A stretch of DNA of 64,000 bases from Desulfobacterales bacterium (GCA_030066985.1 JASJAN010000013.1:26489-90488); one strand, 5' to 3'; shown: positions 15,488 to 24,525, numbered from the stretch's first letter. Program-made: numbers and translations. Notes: generated by a model from the sequence alone, not told the origin.

Positions 15488-17374
15488 ATGAATAAAAATA
15501 AAAAAATAGGCATCATCACCCTTACCCGGCAGACGAGTTTAGCCTATTCAGCGCTCAAAGGGATTGTTGAGGACCTGGCATACGAACCCATTTGTGGTGA
15601 GGCGATCGGGTCCGACTGTATCTTTTTTCCGTTAGAAGAAATCAATCTGGTGGGGTATGATTTTTTAGCTGATTTTTTTAACAAGGCAAAGCTGTCAGAT
15701 GCGGATGTTATCTTAATTTCAGCGCCTTATACCGTTAACTGGTTTATGTTACCGAAGGTCGTTCATTGCTTGAGAACCATATCTGAGGCTCCCATCATCC
15801 TGGGGGGCAATGAAGCCTCCAACAATTACAAAAACCTGATGGATTTTAGATTCTCCACTTTTGTGAACGAGGTGATCGACGTCGCTCCTGATTTCATCGT
15901 CCGAGGAGCCGCTGAAAACGTATTGCCCGACCTTTTGCCCTTGCTGGATAAGCGCACCATGGCCAACAACTGGAATCGAGATTTCCTGAAACAGTTGCTC
16001 AAAATCCCCAATATTGTCTTTTGGCTGCCTCGGAGAAAGGCGCTGGTTGCCACTGATTTTTGCGCTGAAGATTTATCTGAAAAAGATATTTTTTCCTTTG
16101 TGAAATATGGGGAGAAATCTATTGCGGTGACGCTGCAAAGAGCCTGTGTCTGGGCCAAAAAATCCCGCGGAGGATGTTTATTCTGCGCAATTGCGAGTCA
16201 GTTCGGAAATCATTTTCATTGTGCGGTTCAAAGTGATTTTTTTGTAGACGATCTTAGCCGGTTTTTAAGAAAAAATCCCCAGGTTAAATATGTCGATATC
16301 TGGGATGATACCTTTAATATCAATCCGGAATGGGCGGTTAAAATTTGTCGTTATTTGCAAACCTTAAGTAGAAAAGCCGGTCGAAAAATCAGATATTCCT
16401 GTTTCCTGAGACCCAAGGGCTTAACCGAGCAACTCGTCGCACAAATGGCTGAGGCCAATATTCGGACGGCCTTTATCGGCGCAGATGCAATGACCGATGA
16501 ACTATCGCGGCGCCTGCGAAGGGGTTGCACCATTTCGGAAATGAACACCTCGATCGCATTGCTGGCAAAGGGAAAAATCCAGCCCCGACTAAGCGTTCAG
16601 CTATTTTCGCCTGAGTCAACGATCGATGATGTTGGCATTACATCCACACTGGCGCTGGGGTGCATTAAAAATGGGGAATCAACGGTTCATGTCCACCTCT
16701 ATACTTATCCCTTGTATGGATCGGACATCCAAAAACTGCTTGCCGCCAGGGATAATCTAAAAAAAATTCCGTCTCCCCTGTTAAAATTAGATAAAAATAG
16801 CGGTTTTGAGCCGTATTTAATTGCCTATGACTATATGAACTATGATCCTGATGTTGAAAAAATAAAGCAGAAAATATTTAAACTTTTGAATATTGAAACC
16901 TCATTTTATGTTCGAACCTATCCCGGTGATACCGTTGATGCCCAGGCACTCAAGGAAATTCTAAACCAGGTCAGAAGCTGGTGTTTAGATGTTAAAAAGT
17001 CTCACGCCATCAAATCACTCTGGTATTTGATTATCCTTTTTGTAGAAAATCAAAATGGGGGTCTCAGCAAAACGGAGTTAATCGATTGCCTGTCGAAAAA
17101 TGAACCGGATGTGCTAGTGCCACAGCATTTAAGAAAAACTTTTGGCAATTTCGGTTACCGGTACACATTGGCCAGAACGTTTAACGAGGTCATGGCCATC
17201 CTCGTAAAAAACAAATGGGTAAAAAAAAATAAAAAGACCAAATATCGTCTGACCCCGGCCGGGATAAACAAATTGGAATCGCTGATTAAAGCAGACCAGA
17301 CCGCTTCTTTTCCTATTGCCGCATATGGTGTCATAACCGCTAACGATTTGCTGGCGCGTATCGCCGATGGTTAA
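15488..17374 (+). CDS. Radical SAM protein with B12-binding-like N-terminus and unusual Cys spacing
   Basis: This 628-residue protein has an N-terminal Rossmann-like region with DADVILISAP and PIILGGNEAS (about 75-120), as in B12-binding radical SAM enzymes. The cluster motif CVWAKKSRGGCLFC (about 219-232) has spacing C-x9-C-x2-C, not the usual C-x3-C-x2-C. The SAM barrel continues with YVDIWDDTF and FIGADAMTDE. The C-terminal ~130 residues resemble a winged helix (GLSKTELIDCL...KYRLTPAGINKLESL). B12 binding is not certain because no DxHxxG is present. The reaction is unknown. It follows the response regulator by 80 bp; no clear ribosome binding site is seen. Confidence 0.7.
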   Translation: MNKNKKIGIITLTRQTSLAYSALKGIVEDLAYEPICGEAIGSDCIFFPLEEINLVGYDFLADFFNKAKLSDADVILISAPYTVNWFMLPKVVHCLRTISEAPIILGGNEASNNYKNLMDFRFSTFVNEVIDVAPDFIVRGAAENVLPDLLPLLDKRTMANNWNRDFLKQLLKIPNIVFWLPRRKALVATDFCAEDLSEKDIFSFVKYGEKSIAVTLQRACVWAKKSRGGCLFCAIASQFGNHFHCAVQSDFFVDDLSRFLRKNPQVKYVDIWDDTFNINPEWAVKICRYLQTLSRKAGRKIRYSCFLRPKGLTEQLVAQMAEANIRTAFIGADAMTDELSRRLRRGCTISEMNTSIALLAKGKIQPRLSVQLFSPESTIDDVGITSTLALGCIKNGESTVHVHLYTYPLYGSDIQKLLAARDNLKKIPSPLLKLDKNSGFEPYLIAYDYMNYDPDVEKIKQKIFKLLNIETSFYVRTYPGDTVDAQALKEILNQVRSWCLDVKKSHAIKSLWYLIILFVENQNGGLSKTELIDCLSKNEPDVLVPQHLRKTFGNFGYRYTLARTFNEVMAILVKNKWVKKNKKTKYRLTPAGINKLESLIKADQTASFPIAAYGVITANDLLARIADG

Positions 17375-17573
17375 TAATGGGTAATGGGCAGTGATTTTTG
17401 AAAAATGTTCCGGCCTCTTTCAATGCAATCCCCCTGAAAAAAAGGATCTGGTGCCTTTCCATTTAGATCGGCTGGCCGATCCCTCCGATCTGCTTTGTTT
17501 TGCCATGCCAGATTCCTGAAACCCGCCGCAGTATTTCGGTTTCAATTTTGATGTAAGTTTTAGATTTCAAATG

Positions 17574-17618
17574 AAAATCATCTCCTATCACCATAAAAAT
17601 CATCTTTTAGACGATTTT
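17574..17618. promoter_or_regulatory. Operator-like tandem/inverted repeat, copy 3 (gap 17375-17835)
   Basis: AAAATCATCT at 17574-17583 and again at 17596-17605 (22-bp pitch), the second continuing TTTAGACGATTTT to form an inverted repeat. The second unit shares 20 identical bases with 9795-9814. It lies about 220 bp upstream of the methyltransferase I operon. The rest of the 461-bp gap is AT-rich and shows no gene. Confidence 0.65.
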
Positions 17619-17835
17619 CAAGATATGTTTAAATCGGTTAAGAAGATGAGATAATTTTGGGAGCCTTTGCTAAAAAAGCGAATTTATATCGCTTTCCATA
17701 ATAATGTTCCTAAATACGGAAGTGCGGCATAAAAGCGTGTACGGTTGTAGAAAAAAACCATTCAATATCGGAACGTTTTTTTGATAACCACTATAAAGCT
17801 AAATTTAACATTTAACAAAGAAAGGAGCTTTAATT

Positions 17836-18912
17836 ATGGCTGAGCTGACTCCCATAGAACGAGTACAGCGATTTTTTAATCGTGAACCCGTAGACAAGAT
17901 GCCATTTTTTTCTGGGATGGGTATGGTCCTGCTGCCTGCCATCAAAAAATTGGGCTACAACTTTCCATCGGTCCACCGGGATGCAGAGCGGATGGCTCGT
18001 TCTGCAATTGAATCCGCCCGTATGTTCAATTTGGATTCTGTGGTGGTTCCCTTTGATATGTGCTGGGAATCCGAAGCCCTGGGTAATGAAATCAGTTTAT
18101 ACGAAGATTCGGAGGATATCCTTTATCCGACCATTCCTTATAAAAATTGGACGGAAGTGGATCAAGTCGAAATTTCCCAGGATGACATCGACAATATCAT
18201 GGATAAATATCCAATGAATTTGATACCCGAGGCCATCGCGATTGTCAAAAAGGAAGCACCGGATCTGGCCCTGGGTGCCTGGCAATTGGGTCCCTTTACC
18301 CAGTGCGGCCAGACCATTGAACTGGACAAGGTTCTGAAAGCGGTTTTCAAAGACACAGCCCGCGTAGAGGACATTCTGGACAAGCTTTCGGATATGATCA
18401 TTAATATCGGAAAAGCACTCCAGGCTGCTGGAGCGGATTTTATCACATTGAGGGAGCCCGGGGTGGCTGCAGACCTTTTGAGTCCCAAGACCTTCAAGGA
18501 GATGATCGCACCTCGACTCACACGGATTTTGTCGGCCTGGGAGTCACCGAAAGTGTTGCATATTTGCGGTTCCACCGATCCGCTGGTGGAGATGATGTGG
18601 AAGATTGTGACTGACTCGGGCGCTCAGGCGGTCAGTTTCGACGTCAAAAACAATCTTTTAGAAGCACGTCAGAAATTAGGTGATGATGCCCTGATCCTCG
18701 GTAATTACGATGTTTTCGGACTACCCTGTGCGGAAGAAACAACCGTCGAGCAGGCTATTGAGGGTATCAGGACCAATATTGACGGCAAAGTCGATGCGGT
18801 CTGGCCGGGTTGCGATCTCTGGCCGGATATCAAAGAAGAAAACTTTAGGGCAATGGAAAAGACGGCCCGCGAGTATAATGTCGGACCGACACCAGCTGTT
18901 GGGCGGCTTTAA
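17836..18912 (+). CDS. UroD/MtaA-family methyltransferase (probable methyltransferase I)
   Basis: This 358-residue TIM-barrel enzyme of the uroporphyrinogen-decarboxylase superfamily carries the methyl-transfer zinc site: HIC at 242-244 and PGC with Cys326, i.e. His-x-Cys...Cys. Such proteins move a methyl group between a small substrate and a corrinoid protein (MtvB, MtbA, MtaA). The next two genes, a corrinoid protein and a reductive activator, complete the module, and an MtrH homologue under the same operator-like site would accept the methyl group. The arrangement recalls acetogen vanillate O-demethylase MtvABC, so a methoxylated aromatic is a reasonable substrate guess. AAAGGAG precedes the ATG. 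Confidence 0.85.
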   Translation: MAELTPIERVQRFFNREPVDKMPFFSGMGMVLLPAIKKLGYNFPSVHRDAERMARSAIESARMFNLDSVVVPFDMCWESEALGNEISLYEDSEDILYPTIPYKNWTEVDQVEISQDDIDNIMDKYPMNLIPEAIAIVKKEAPDLALGAWQLGPFTQCGQTIELDKVLKAVFKDTARVEDILDKLSDMIINIGKALQAAGADFITLREPGVAADLLSPKTFKEMIAPRLTRILSAWESPKVLHICGSTDPLVEMMWKIVTDSGAQAVSFDVKNNLLEARQKLGDDALILGNYDVFGLPCAEETTVEQAIEGIRTNIDGKVDAVWPGCDLWPDIKEENFRAMEKTAREYNVGPTPAVGRL

Positions 18913-18942
18913 ATTTAAAATAGACCGATAAGGAGAATAAAA

Positions 18943-19614
18943 ATGCCGAGCAAAGAAGAATTATTGGAAGCACTGAAAGACGGTGTGATCAATTACAAAG
19001 AGGAACAGGTGAAGGAAGCCTCACAGCAGGCTGTTGATGATGGACTCCCGGCGCTAGAGATGATCATGGATGGTTTGGCTGCCGGAATGGAGGTCGTCGG
19101 AGATCTTTATGAACGCCACGAATATTTTGTCCCCGAGGTGCTTATGTGCGCCGATGCCTTATATCTGGGTCTGGACATACTGCGACCCCATGTCCCCAAG
19201 ACAGATGCAGGTTCGGTGGCGCAGGTGGTGATTGGCAGCATTCAGGGAGATGTGCACGACATCGGCAAAAATCTGGTTAAAATGATGTTTGATGTCGCCG
19301 GTTGGGAGGTTTACGACCTTGGCCGGGATGTGCCCCTCGAGAATTTTGTGGAGGAGCAGTTGCGGACGGACGCCGAAGTCGTGGCCATGTCAGCCATGAT
19401 GACGACGACCATGCTGGGTATGAAAAAAGTGATCAAGATGATCAAAGATAAGAACCCGGATGTGGCCATCATGTTAGGCGGGGCGCCGGTGACCCAGGAT
19501 GTCGCCAACCTATTTGGTGCGGATGGATATGCCGAATCTGCCGGAAATGCGGTGGCGGAAGGCATCAAGATGATCGGTCGCCTGCGGGAATTTGAAAAAA
19601 AGAAGGAAGGATAA
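18943..19614 (+). CDS. Corrinoid (cobalamin-binding) methyl-carrier protein, MtbC/MtvC type
   Basis: This 223-residue protein has an N-terminal four-helix cap domain (residues 1-90) and a C-terminal Rossmann B12-binding domain. The lower-axial-ligand motif is GDVHDIGKN with His105, followed by the usual VAGWEVYDLGRDVP and later MLGGAPVT. It should carry the methyl group as methyl-Co(III) between the UroD-type methyltransferase encoded 30 bp upstream and the MtrH-family enzyme. AAGGAG precedes the ATG. A GC-rich inverted repeat (GGAAATCCCGGC / GCCGGGGTTCCC) occupies the following gap, which may reduce expression of the activator relative to the carrier. Confidence 0.92.
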   Translation: MPSKEELLEALKDGVINYKEEQVKEASQQAVDDGLPALEMIMDGLAAGMEVVGDLYERHEYFVPEVLMCADALYLGLDILRPHVPKTDAGSVAQVVIGSIQGDVHDIGKNLVKMMFDVAGWEVYDLGRDVPLENFVEEQLRTDAEVVAMSAMMTTTMLGMKKVIKMIKDKNPDVAIMLGGAPVTQDVANLFGADGYAESAGNAVAEGIKMIGRLREFEKKKEG

Positions 19615-19786
19615 TTCATCGCTTCCGTTTGGAAATCCCGGCGGGCATCCGCCATTATCGGGGCGCTCTGCCGGGGTTCCCATACCCGAGATATGTTCCG
19701 CAAGGGGATTGCCCTATATTCAGATCAGATAGCCGTCAGTCGTGCTGACAGCCTGCTAATTTCAAAATGAAGGAGGATTTGAGCGC

Positions 19787-21853
19787 ATGGGAGACAAGGA
19801 TAACAACGCGATGGTTATTTTTCAACCGTCCGGGCGAAGAGGAGAGGTGCCTAAGGGCATCAATTTGATAGAAGCGTCCCGGTTGCTAGGGGTGGACATC
19901 GAGGCCCTGTGCGGTGAAAAGAAAGTTTGTGGCAAGTGTAAAGTCCGCATCGAAGAAGGTCGTTTTGAGAAATACGGAATCGAGTCCCAAATGTCCAACG
20001 TGAGCGGCTGGCAGGAAGAGGAAGAAAAATTTATCGTCCCCAAAGAAAAAGAGACCGGTCATCGATTGGCCTGCGTCACTGAAATTCAGGGCGATCTTTT
20101 GGTCTTCGTGCCGGAGGAATCTCGCGCTGGCAAACAGGTGGTCAGCAAAGCGGCCCGAGACATTCATATTGAGCATAACCCGGCCGTAAGAATCTACACG
20201 GTAACAGTGGAACCACCGACATTTGAAGAACCCACGGCGGATTTTGAACGCGTCTGCCGGGTACTGGAAAAAGAGCATGGGCTTAAGGATCTGGCGGTTG
20301 ACATATTTGCCCTAAGGCAGTTGCCCGCGGCACTGCGTGACGGCGATTGGAGTGTGACGGTCAGTGTCTGGAACGACAAAGAAGTTGTGCGCTTCAGACC
20401 CGGTAAGGCCGAGAAAACTTACGGACTGGCGATCGATGTGGGCACCACCACCGTGGCGGCCTATTTTTGTGATCTGACCACGATGGAGGTCGTCGATACG
20501 GTCTCCATGATGAATCCGCAGTGCAAATATGGCGAGGACGTCATGGCGCGCATCACCTACCATATGACCTCCACCGATGGGCTGCAGCGCATGAACGATG
20601 ACATCATCGAGGGACTGAACTCGTTGGTCGATAAGGCCATCCAGAACACCTATCCGCCCAAGAAGAAAATCAAGAAGAAGAAAGGTGAAGAAGGGCCGGA
20701 TGAATTTGTGGAAGTGCCCGAGGAGGGCAAGACCTATCTGCGCCTGACCAAAGAAGATATTGAGGATGTGACCATTGGGGGTAACACCGCCATGCATCAT
20801 ATTTTTTTAAATCTCAATCCCGAGCACGTGGGCCTGGCCCCTTTTCCCCCGGTGATCCATCACAGTCTGGATATCAAGGCGCGTGACATGGGCATCAACA
20901 TCAATCCCGCTTCCTATGTATTTGTGCTTCCCAATGAAGCCGGATTTGTGGGGGCGGACAACGTCGGTGTGATGCTGGCCGAAGAGCCGTACAAAAAAGA
21001 CGAAATCGCACTGATTATTGATATCGGCACCAATGGCGAGCTGGTGCTGGGGAACAAAGAGAAGTTGATCTCCTCTTCCTGTGCCACCGGTCCGGCCTTG
21101 GAGGGGGCCCAGATTGCTTTCGGTATGCGGGCGGCGCCCGGGGCCATGGAACGGATCACCATTGATCCTGATACAAAAGAGGTGGATTATAAAGTCATCG
21201 GTCGAGATGCCTGGCGCAAATATTCGGAAGCCAAGGATATGAAGGCCAAAGGCATATGCGGTTCCGGTATTCTCGACCTGCTGTCCGAGCTTTACTGTGC
21301 TGGGGTGATTATTAAAAGTGGCGCATTTAATAAAGAAGCCTTAGACGGACATCCCCGTTACCGATTAAATCCGGATACCAACCAGCCGGAATTTGTTCTG
21401 GCCTGGGCGGAGGAATCGAGCATCGATAAGGACATCGTGGTTACCCAAAAAGATGTCCGCCAGATTCAGCTGGCCAAAGGCGCCTTATATGCCGGCTGTA
21501 AGCTCATGATGCGACGCATGGGTATGGAGAAGGTGGATACGATCAAAATCGCCGGTGCCTTTGGCACCCATGTCGATCGGGAAAAGGCCCTGATTATGGG
21601 GCTTTTTCCGGACTGCGAGATCGAAATGATCGAAAGTGTGGGTAATGCTGCCGGTGATGGATGTCGCGCGGCATTGTTAAATAAAGACAAGCGCAAGGAA
21701 GCCAACTGGGTAGCGCGTAATGTGGAATATATTGAGCTGACTGTCGAAGGCGACTTCCAGACCGAATTCATGGAGGCTATGCAGATACCGCATATGACGG
21801 ACGAATTTCCACATCTGGCAGGTGTTGTTCCCGAGGAAATTCTAAAACAATAG
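19787..21853 (+). CDS. [2Fe-2S]-ASKHA reductive activator of corrinoid proteins (RACE/RACo-like)
   Basis: This 688-residue protein reduces inactive cob(II) to cob(I) in the corrinoid protein with ATP hydrolysis. The N-terminal plant-type [2Fe-2S] ferredoxin has Cys42, Cys48, Cys51 and Cys96 (C-x5-C-x2-C...C). The ASKHA ATPase region has LAIDVGTTTVAAYF and IIDIGTNGELVLG phosphate loops (about 210 and 410). An unusual Lys-rich insertion (PPKKKIKKKKGEEGPDEF, about 288-305) interrupts the fold. It is of the [2Fe-2S] type, not the RamA type with two [4Fe-4S] clusters. AAGGAGG precedes the ATG. It is the third gene of the methyltransferase module. Confidence 0.92.
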   Translation: MGDKDNNAMVIFQPSGRRGEVPKGINLIEASRLLGVDIEALCGEKKVCGKCKVRIEEGRFEKYGIESQMSNVSGWQEEEEKFIVPKEKETGHRLACVTEIQGDLLVFVPEESRAGKQVVSKAARDIHIEHNPAVRIYTVTVEPPTFEEPTADFERVCRVLEKEHGLKDLAVDIFALRQLPAALRDGDWSVTVSVWNDKEVVRFRPGKAEKTYGLAIDVGTTTVAAYFCDLTTMEVVDTVSMMNPQCKYGEDVMARITYHMTSTDGLQRMNDDIIEGLNSLVDKAIQNTYPPKKKIKKKKGEEGPDEFVEVPEEGKTYLRLTKEDIEDVTIGGNTAMHHIFLNLNPEHVGLAPFPPVIHHSLDIKARDMGININPASYVFVLPNEAGFVGADNVGVMLAEEPYKKDEIALIIDIGTNGELVLGNKEKLISSSCATGPALEGAQIAFGMRAAPGAMERITIDPDTKEVDYKVIGRDAWRKYSEAKDMKAKGICGSGILDLLSELYCAGVIIKSGAFNKEALDGHPRYRLNPDTNQPEFVLAWAEESSIDKDIVVTQKDVRQIQLAKGALYAGCKLMMRRMGMEKVDTIKIAGAFGTHVDREKALIMGLFPDCEIEMIESVGNAAGDGCRAALLNKDKRKEANWVARNVEYIELTVEGDFQTEFMEAMQIPHMTDEFPHLAGVVPEEILKQ

Positions 21854-21854
21854 A

Positions 21855-22205
21855 TTGCGGTGCACCTTGGCTTCTCAAAAACCGAAATGGATATGTGTAA
21901 CAGTTGAACCGGGCATCTGCGGCTTTGCGTGTGTTATCAAGGCCCGCAAAACAGGTGCTCGCCAGGTTTCGCTCGAAATTACCGGTTCGGATTGCGAGCA
22001 GATTCAAAGACTGGCCGAGCGCCTAACAACTTTATCGATTAAAGAGCTTTTCACACCGCTGAGCCGCAATCCGGTTTATGTCGCAACTGAAAAGTCGGGC
22101 TGCCACCTGTCCTGTGCGATTCCGGCGGCGATCATCAAAGTGGCTGAAGTGGCGCTGGAGCTGGCACTTCCGCAGGAAGTTCATATCAAATTCGAAGCGT
22201 GTTAG
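21855..22205 (+). CDS. Small Cys-containing protein of the methyltransferase operon
   Basis: This 116-residue protein starts at TTG 21855, or possibly TTG 21867; no ribosome binding site decides. It contains VTVEPGICGFACVIKA near the N-terminus, GSDCEQI, and later SGCHLSCAIPAAIIKV, and ends in Cys. The spaced Cys residues suggest metal or Fe-S binding. Proteins with the EPGICGF motif accompany corrinoid methyltransferase genes in anaerobes (as far as recalled); no function is known. It begins one base after the activator's stop and ends just ahead of the DUF2284 gene, so it is part of the same transcript. Confidence 0.55.
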   Translation: MRCTLASQKPKWICVTVEPGICGFACVIKARKTGARQVSLEITGSDCEQIQRLAERLTTLSIKELFTPLSRNPVYVATEKSGCHLSCAIPAAIIKVAEVALELALPQEVHIKFEAC

Positions 22206-22219
22206 GAGTGCAACAAGTA

Positions 22220-22816
22220 ATGCCTAAATCAAAAGTGGTACCGTTTAAAGCCGGTGAAGGTATTTCTCAGGCCTTAACCGAACGCCTGCTGGAAAAAGGC
22301 CGGTCTTATGGCCTCAATGCAATATTCCCGTTCAGTATCGATAAAATAAAGGTAGCCGAATGGGTCCATCTGAAATGCCGTTACGGCTGTAACCAGTATA
22401 ATACGAACTGGTGCTGCCCCCCGGCCACACCGGATCCGGATAAAGTTCGTGCGATTCTGTCTGAGTATTCCACCGCGTTGCTTCTGGTGGGAACCACCAA
22501 TTGTTCGGACTTTTACATGAACAATGAACGCAAGCGAACCTCTCAAGTTCGCTGCTGGAAGGGTACCATCAGCCTGGAGCGCATGTTGTTTCTTGAGGGC
22601 TATTACAAGGCGTTTAGTCTTGTAGGGGAGTGCTGCGCGCTTTGTAAGGAATGCGCATACCCGGATGATTGCCGGTTTCCGCAGGAAAAGAGACCGTCGG
22701 TGGAATCATTTTCCATTGATGTCATTGGCACCTTAAAAAATTTGGGAACGACTTCAACGGTTGCCGCCAAAACATGTGAAACCTACAGCTACTACGGCAT
22801 AATTCTTTTAGAATAA
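22220..22816 (+). CDS. DUF2284 predicted metal-binding protein
   Basis: The ATG at 22220 is chosen because TAGGAG lies 10 bases upstream; an earlier start would overlap the preceding stop. The 198-residue product has the DUF2284 signature KCRYGCNQYNTNWCCPPATPDPD near residue 55 and a second Cys group GECCALCKECAYPDDCRFP near 140, followed by a Pro/Ser-rich segment. Eight or more clustered Cys suggest a [4Fe-4S] or zinc site. The family co-occurs with methyltransferase and corrinoid genes; its role is unknown. It is the last gene of the 17836 operon. Confidence 0.75.
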   Translation: MPKSKVVPFKAGEGISQALTERLLEKGRSYGLNAIFPFSIDKIKVAEWVHLKCRYGCNQYNTNWCCPPATPDPDKVRAILSEYSTALLLVGTTNCSDFYMNNERKRTSQVRCWKGTISLERMLFLEGYYKAFSLVGECCALCKECAYPDDCRFPQEKRPSVESFSIDVIGTLKNLGTTSTVAAKTCETYSYYGIILLE

Positions 22817-23043
22817 GCCCCTGGCGGTAATAACCGAAAATGATTCTTGACAATTTTGATCGAGAATGATGTTAAGTATTAATTGTCCAACATTCATGAT
22901 CACTGCAGAGAATCTGCAACTAACGATGTCTGGGATTTTTACCTAACAATGGCAATTAGACCATGAAAGGAGGTGATGAATAAAACGTTTATACAATTTT
23001 ATGTAGAAACGTGACCCCTAATTAAAAAGAAAGGAGATTCCCA

Positions 23044-24078
23044 ATGGCCAAACAATTGTTGATCGACGCCTATCGGGGGAAAAGAACGGAAAAGCCACCC
23101 TGGGTGCCATACGCAGGGGTTCACTGCGCCTTTTTGATCAATGAACCTGCTGACAAAATGCTACAGGATCCCGAACTGCTGGCGAAAGGAGTCGTTAATG
23201 CCGCCAAGAGATACAAAGCGGACGGGATTCCTCTGGTATTCGATCTTTCCGTCGAAGCCAATTCCATTGGTTGTGACCTGAAATGGTGGCCCGACAATGT
23301 ACCCTCTGTTACGAATCACCCCTGTTCCGATAAGACTCCCAAAGATGCCGGGCTCCAAATGCCCACCAAAGAATCGGGTCGTTGGCCGGTGCTTTATGAA
23401 GCCGCCAGAATTGCCAAACCCCAACTGGATGAACTCGATTGCGTCTTTATGGGTCTTTTTTGCGGTCCTTTGACCCTGGCTTCCCATCTGGCCGGTGTGC
23501 GCATCTTTACCGATGTTTACAAGAATCCAGAATTTGCCGCCGATGTGATCAAATTTGCCGGTGAAGTCGGCGCGGAAGCTGCAAAGTTCTATGCCGAAAT
23601 GGGTGCAGAGATAATTGCCATCGTCGATCCGGTGGCCTCCCAGATTAAATCCGAGACCTTCCAGCAATTTGTCACCCCCAATTCGCAACCCGCCATTAAA
23701 GCGATTCATGATGCCGGAGCGACCTCATCATTTTTCATTTGTGGCGACTGTACCAAAGTCATGGAAGATGTCTGTAAGATTGGTACCCACGGTTTTGCCA
23801 TTGATGAACAGCTCAATATGAATTTTGTGAGGGACCTGGCGCGCAAACACGGGGTTGGCTTTGGCGGCAATCTAAAGCTGACGCTGGCCCTGAGCCTCGG
23901 ATTGTTGTCTCCCCGAGAGGATGCGATTGTCAGCTTGGCTGCAGGTGGGCAAGAAGGTTATACCTTCGCCCCTGGCTGAGATATGCCTTACGATGTTCCG
24001 GTGGAACATATGGATCAGGCAATCGAAGCCAAAGAATGGTTTGAACAATATTATGCCAAGTATCCGGAATCTTGGTAA
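23044..24078 (+). CDS. UroD/MtaA-family methyltransferase with selenocysteine at a zinc-ligand position (UGA 23977-23979)
   Basis: Read through UGA, the gene gives a 344-residue protein, the usual family length; stopping at UGA removes the final zinc ligand and last helix. The context is A-P-G-U312-D-M-P-Y, exactly where relatives, including the 17836 protein (W-P-G-C-D), have the last zinc-ligand Cys. The upstream ligand motif is also altered: F231-I-C233-G-D-C236 replaces His-x-Cys. The 79-residue distance C233-U312 suits the family. A SECIS-like hairpin (loop GGU) lies 20 nt after UGA. AAAGGAG supports the ATG. A TTGACA/TGTTAA pair at 22854-22882 is a weak promoter candidate. It probably transfers methyl groups between a corrinoid protein and a thiol or other soft nucleophile. 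Confidence 0.82.
23993..24009 (+). promoter_or_regulatory. SECIS-like hairpin for the 23044 methyltransferase
   Basis: ATGTTCC (23993-23999) pairs perfectly with GGAACAT (24003-24009), loop GGT. The loop starts 20 nt after the UGA, within the normal bacterial SECIS distance. Confidence 0.7.
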
Positions 24079-24105
24079 ACACTCATAGAAAGGAGGATTC
24101 GGATC

Positions 24106-24507
24106 ATGGCAGACAAAATTACCATTGATGTTCTGACACTGGACAGTGTGCAGTGCGCTGCCTGCGGCTACATGATGGAGTCCATAGCCGCCTTGCCATC
24201 TGATGTACAGGATATGATCGTATACAAAGAGTGGTCGATCAAAAACAAAGACGGCATCGGCAAGTTTATGGAGCTTCAGGGTAAAGTGTTGCCGACCATC
24301 TGTATCGAGCGGGATCTGGTTTTTGAGAGTATCATTCCGCAATATGAGGAATTGATCGATGAGATGGCCAAACGGGCGCCCAATGACGACATGCGTGATC
24401 GTATCCAGTCCCTGCGCGAAAAAGGATTTGAGTTCGATAAAATTCAGGAGAATCTGAAAAAAGCAGGCGCCGGGTTGGCGACACGCACCGATTCCAAAGT
24501 CGAATGA
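24106..24507 (+). CDS. Thioredoxin-like protein with CxxC, Cys paralogue of the selenoproteins
   Basis: This 133-residue protein has VQCAACGYMMES with CxxC at 17-20, followed by a thioredoxin-like core ending LVFESIIPQYEELIDEM. It matches the Sec protein at 4077 along its length, with Cys17 aligned to Sec17. A ~35-residue C-terminal extension (MRDRIQSLREKGFEFDKIQENLKKAGAG) is helical and absent from the paralogues. GGAGG precedes the ATG, and the gene begins 28 bp after the Sec methyltransferase, so it is in the same operon. It may reduce or deliver metal to that enzyme (inference). Confidence 0.75.
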   Translation: MADKITIDVLTLDSVQCAACGYMMESIAALPSDVQDMIVYKEWSIKNKDGIGKFMELQGKVLPTICIERDLVFESIIPQYEELIDEMAKRAPNDDMRDRIQSLREKGFEFDKIQENLKKAGAGLATRTDSKVE

Positions 24508-24525
24508 TAACCGCATAAACATGTG

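Noticed and set aside
17836..18912. Pyrrolysine (in-frame UAG) in methyltransferase genes
   Set aside because: Neither UroD-type methyltransferase contains an internal UAG, and no MttB/MtmB/MtbB-type gene is present.
22976..23014. Short frame MNKTFIQFYVET after GGAGG ahead of the Sec methyltransferase
   Set aside because: Only two bases separate GGAGG from ATG and no leader-type feature (attenuator hairpin, codon run) is seen, so a leader peptide is not supported.
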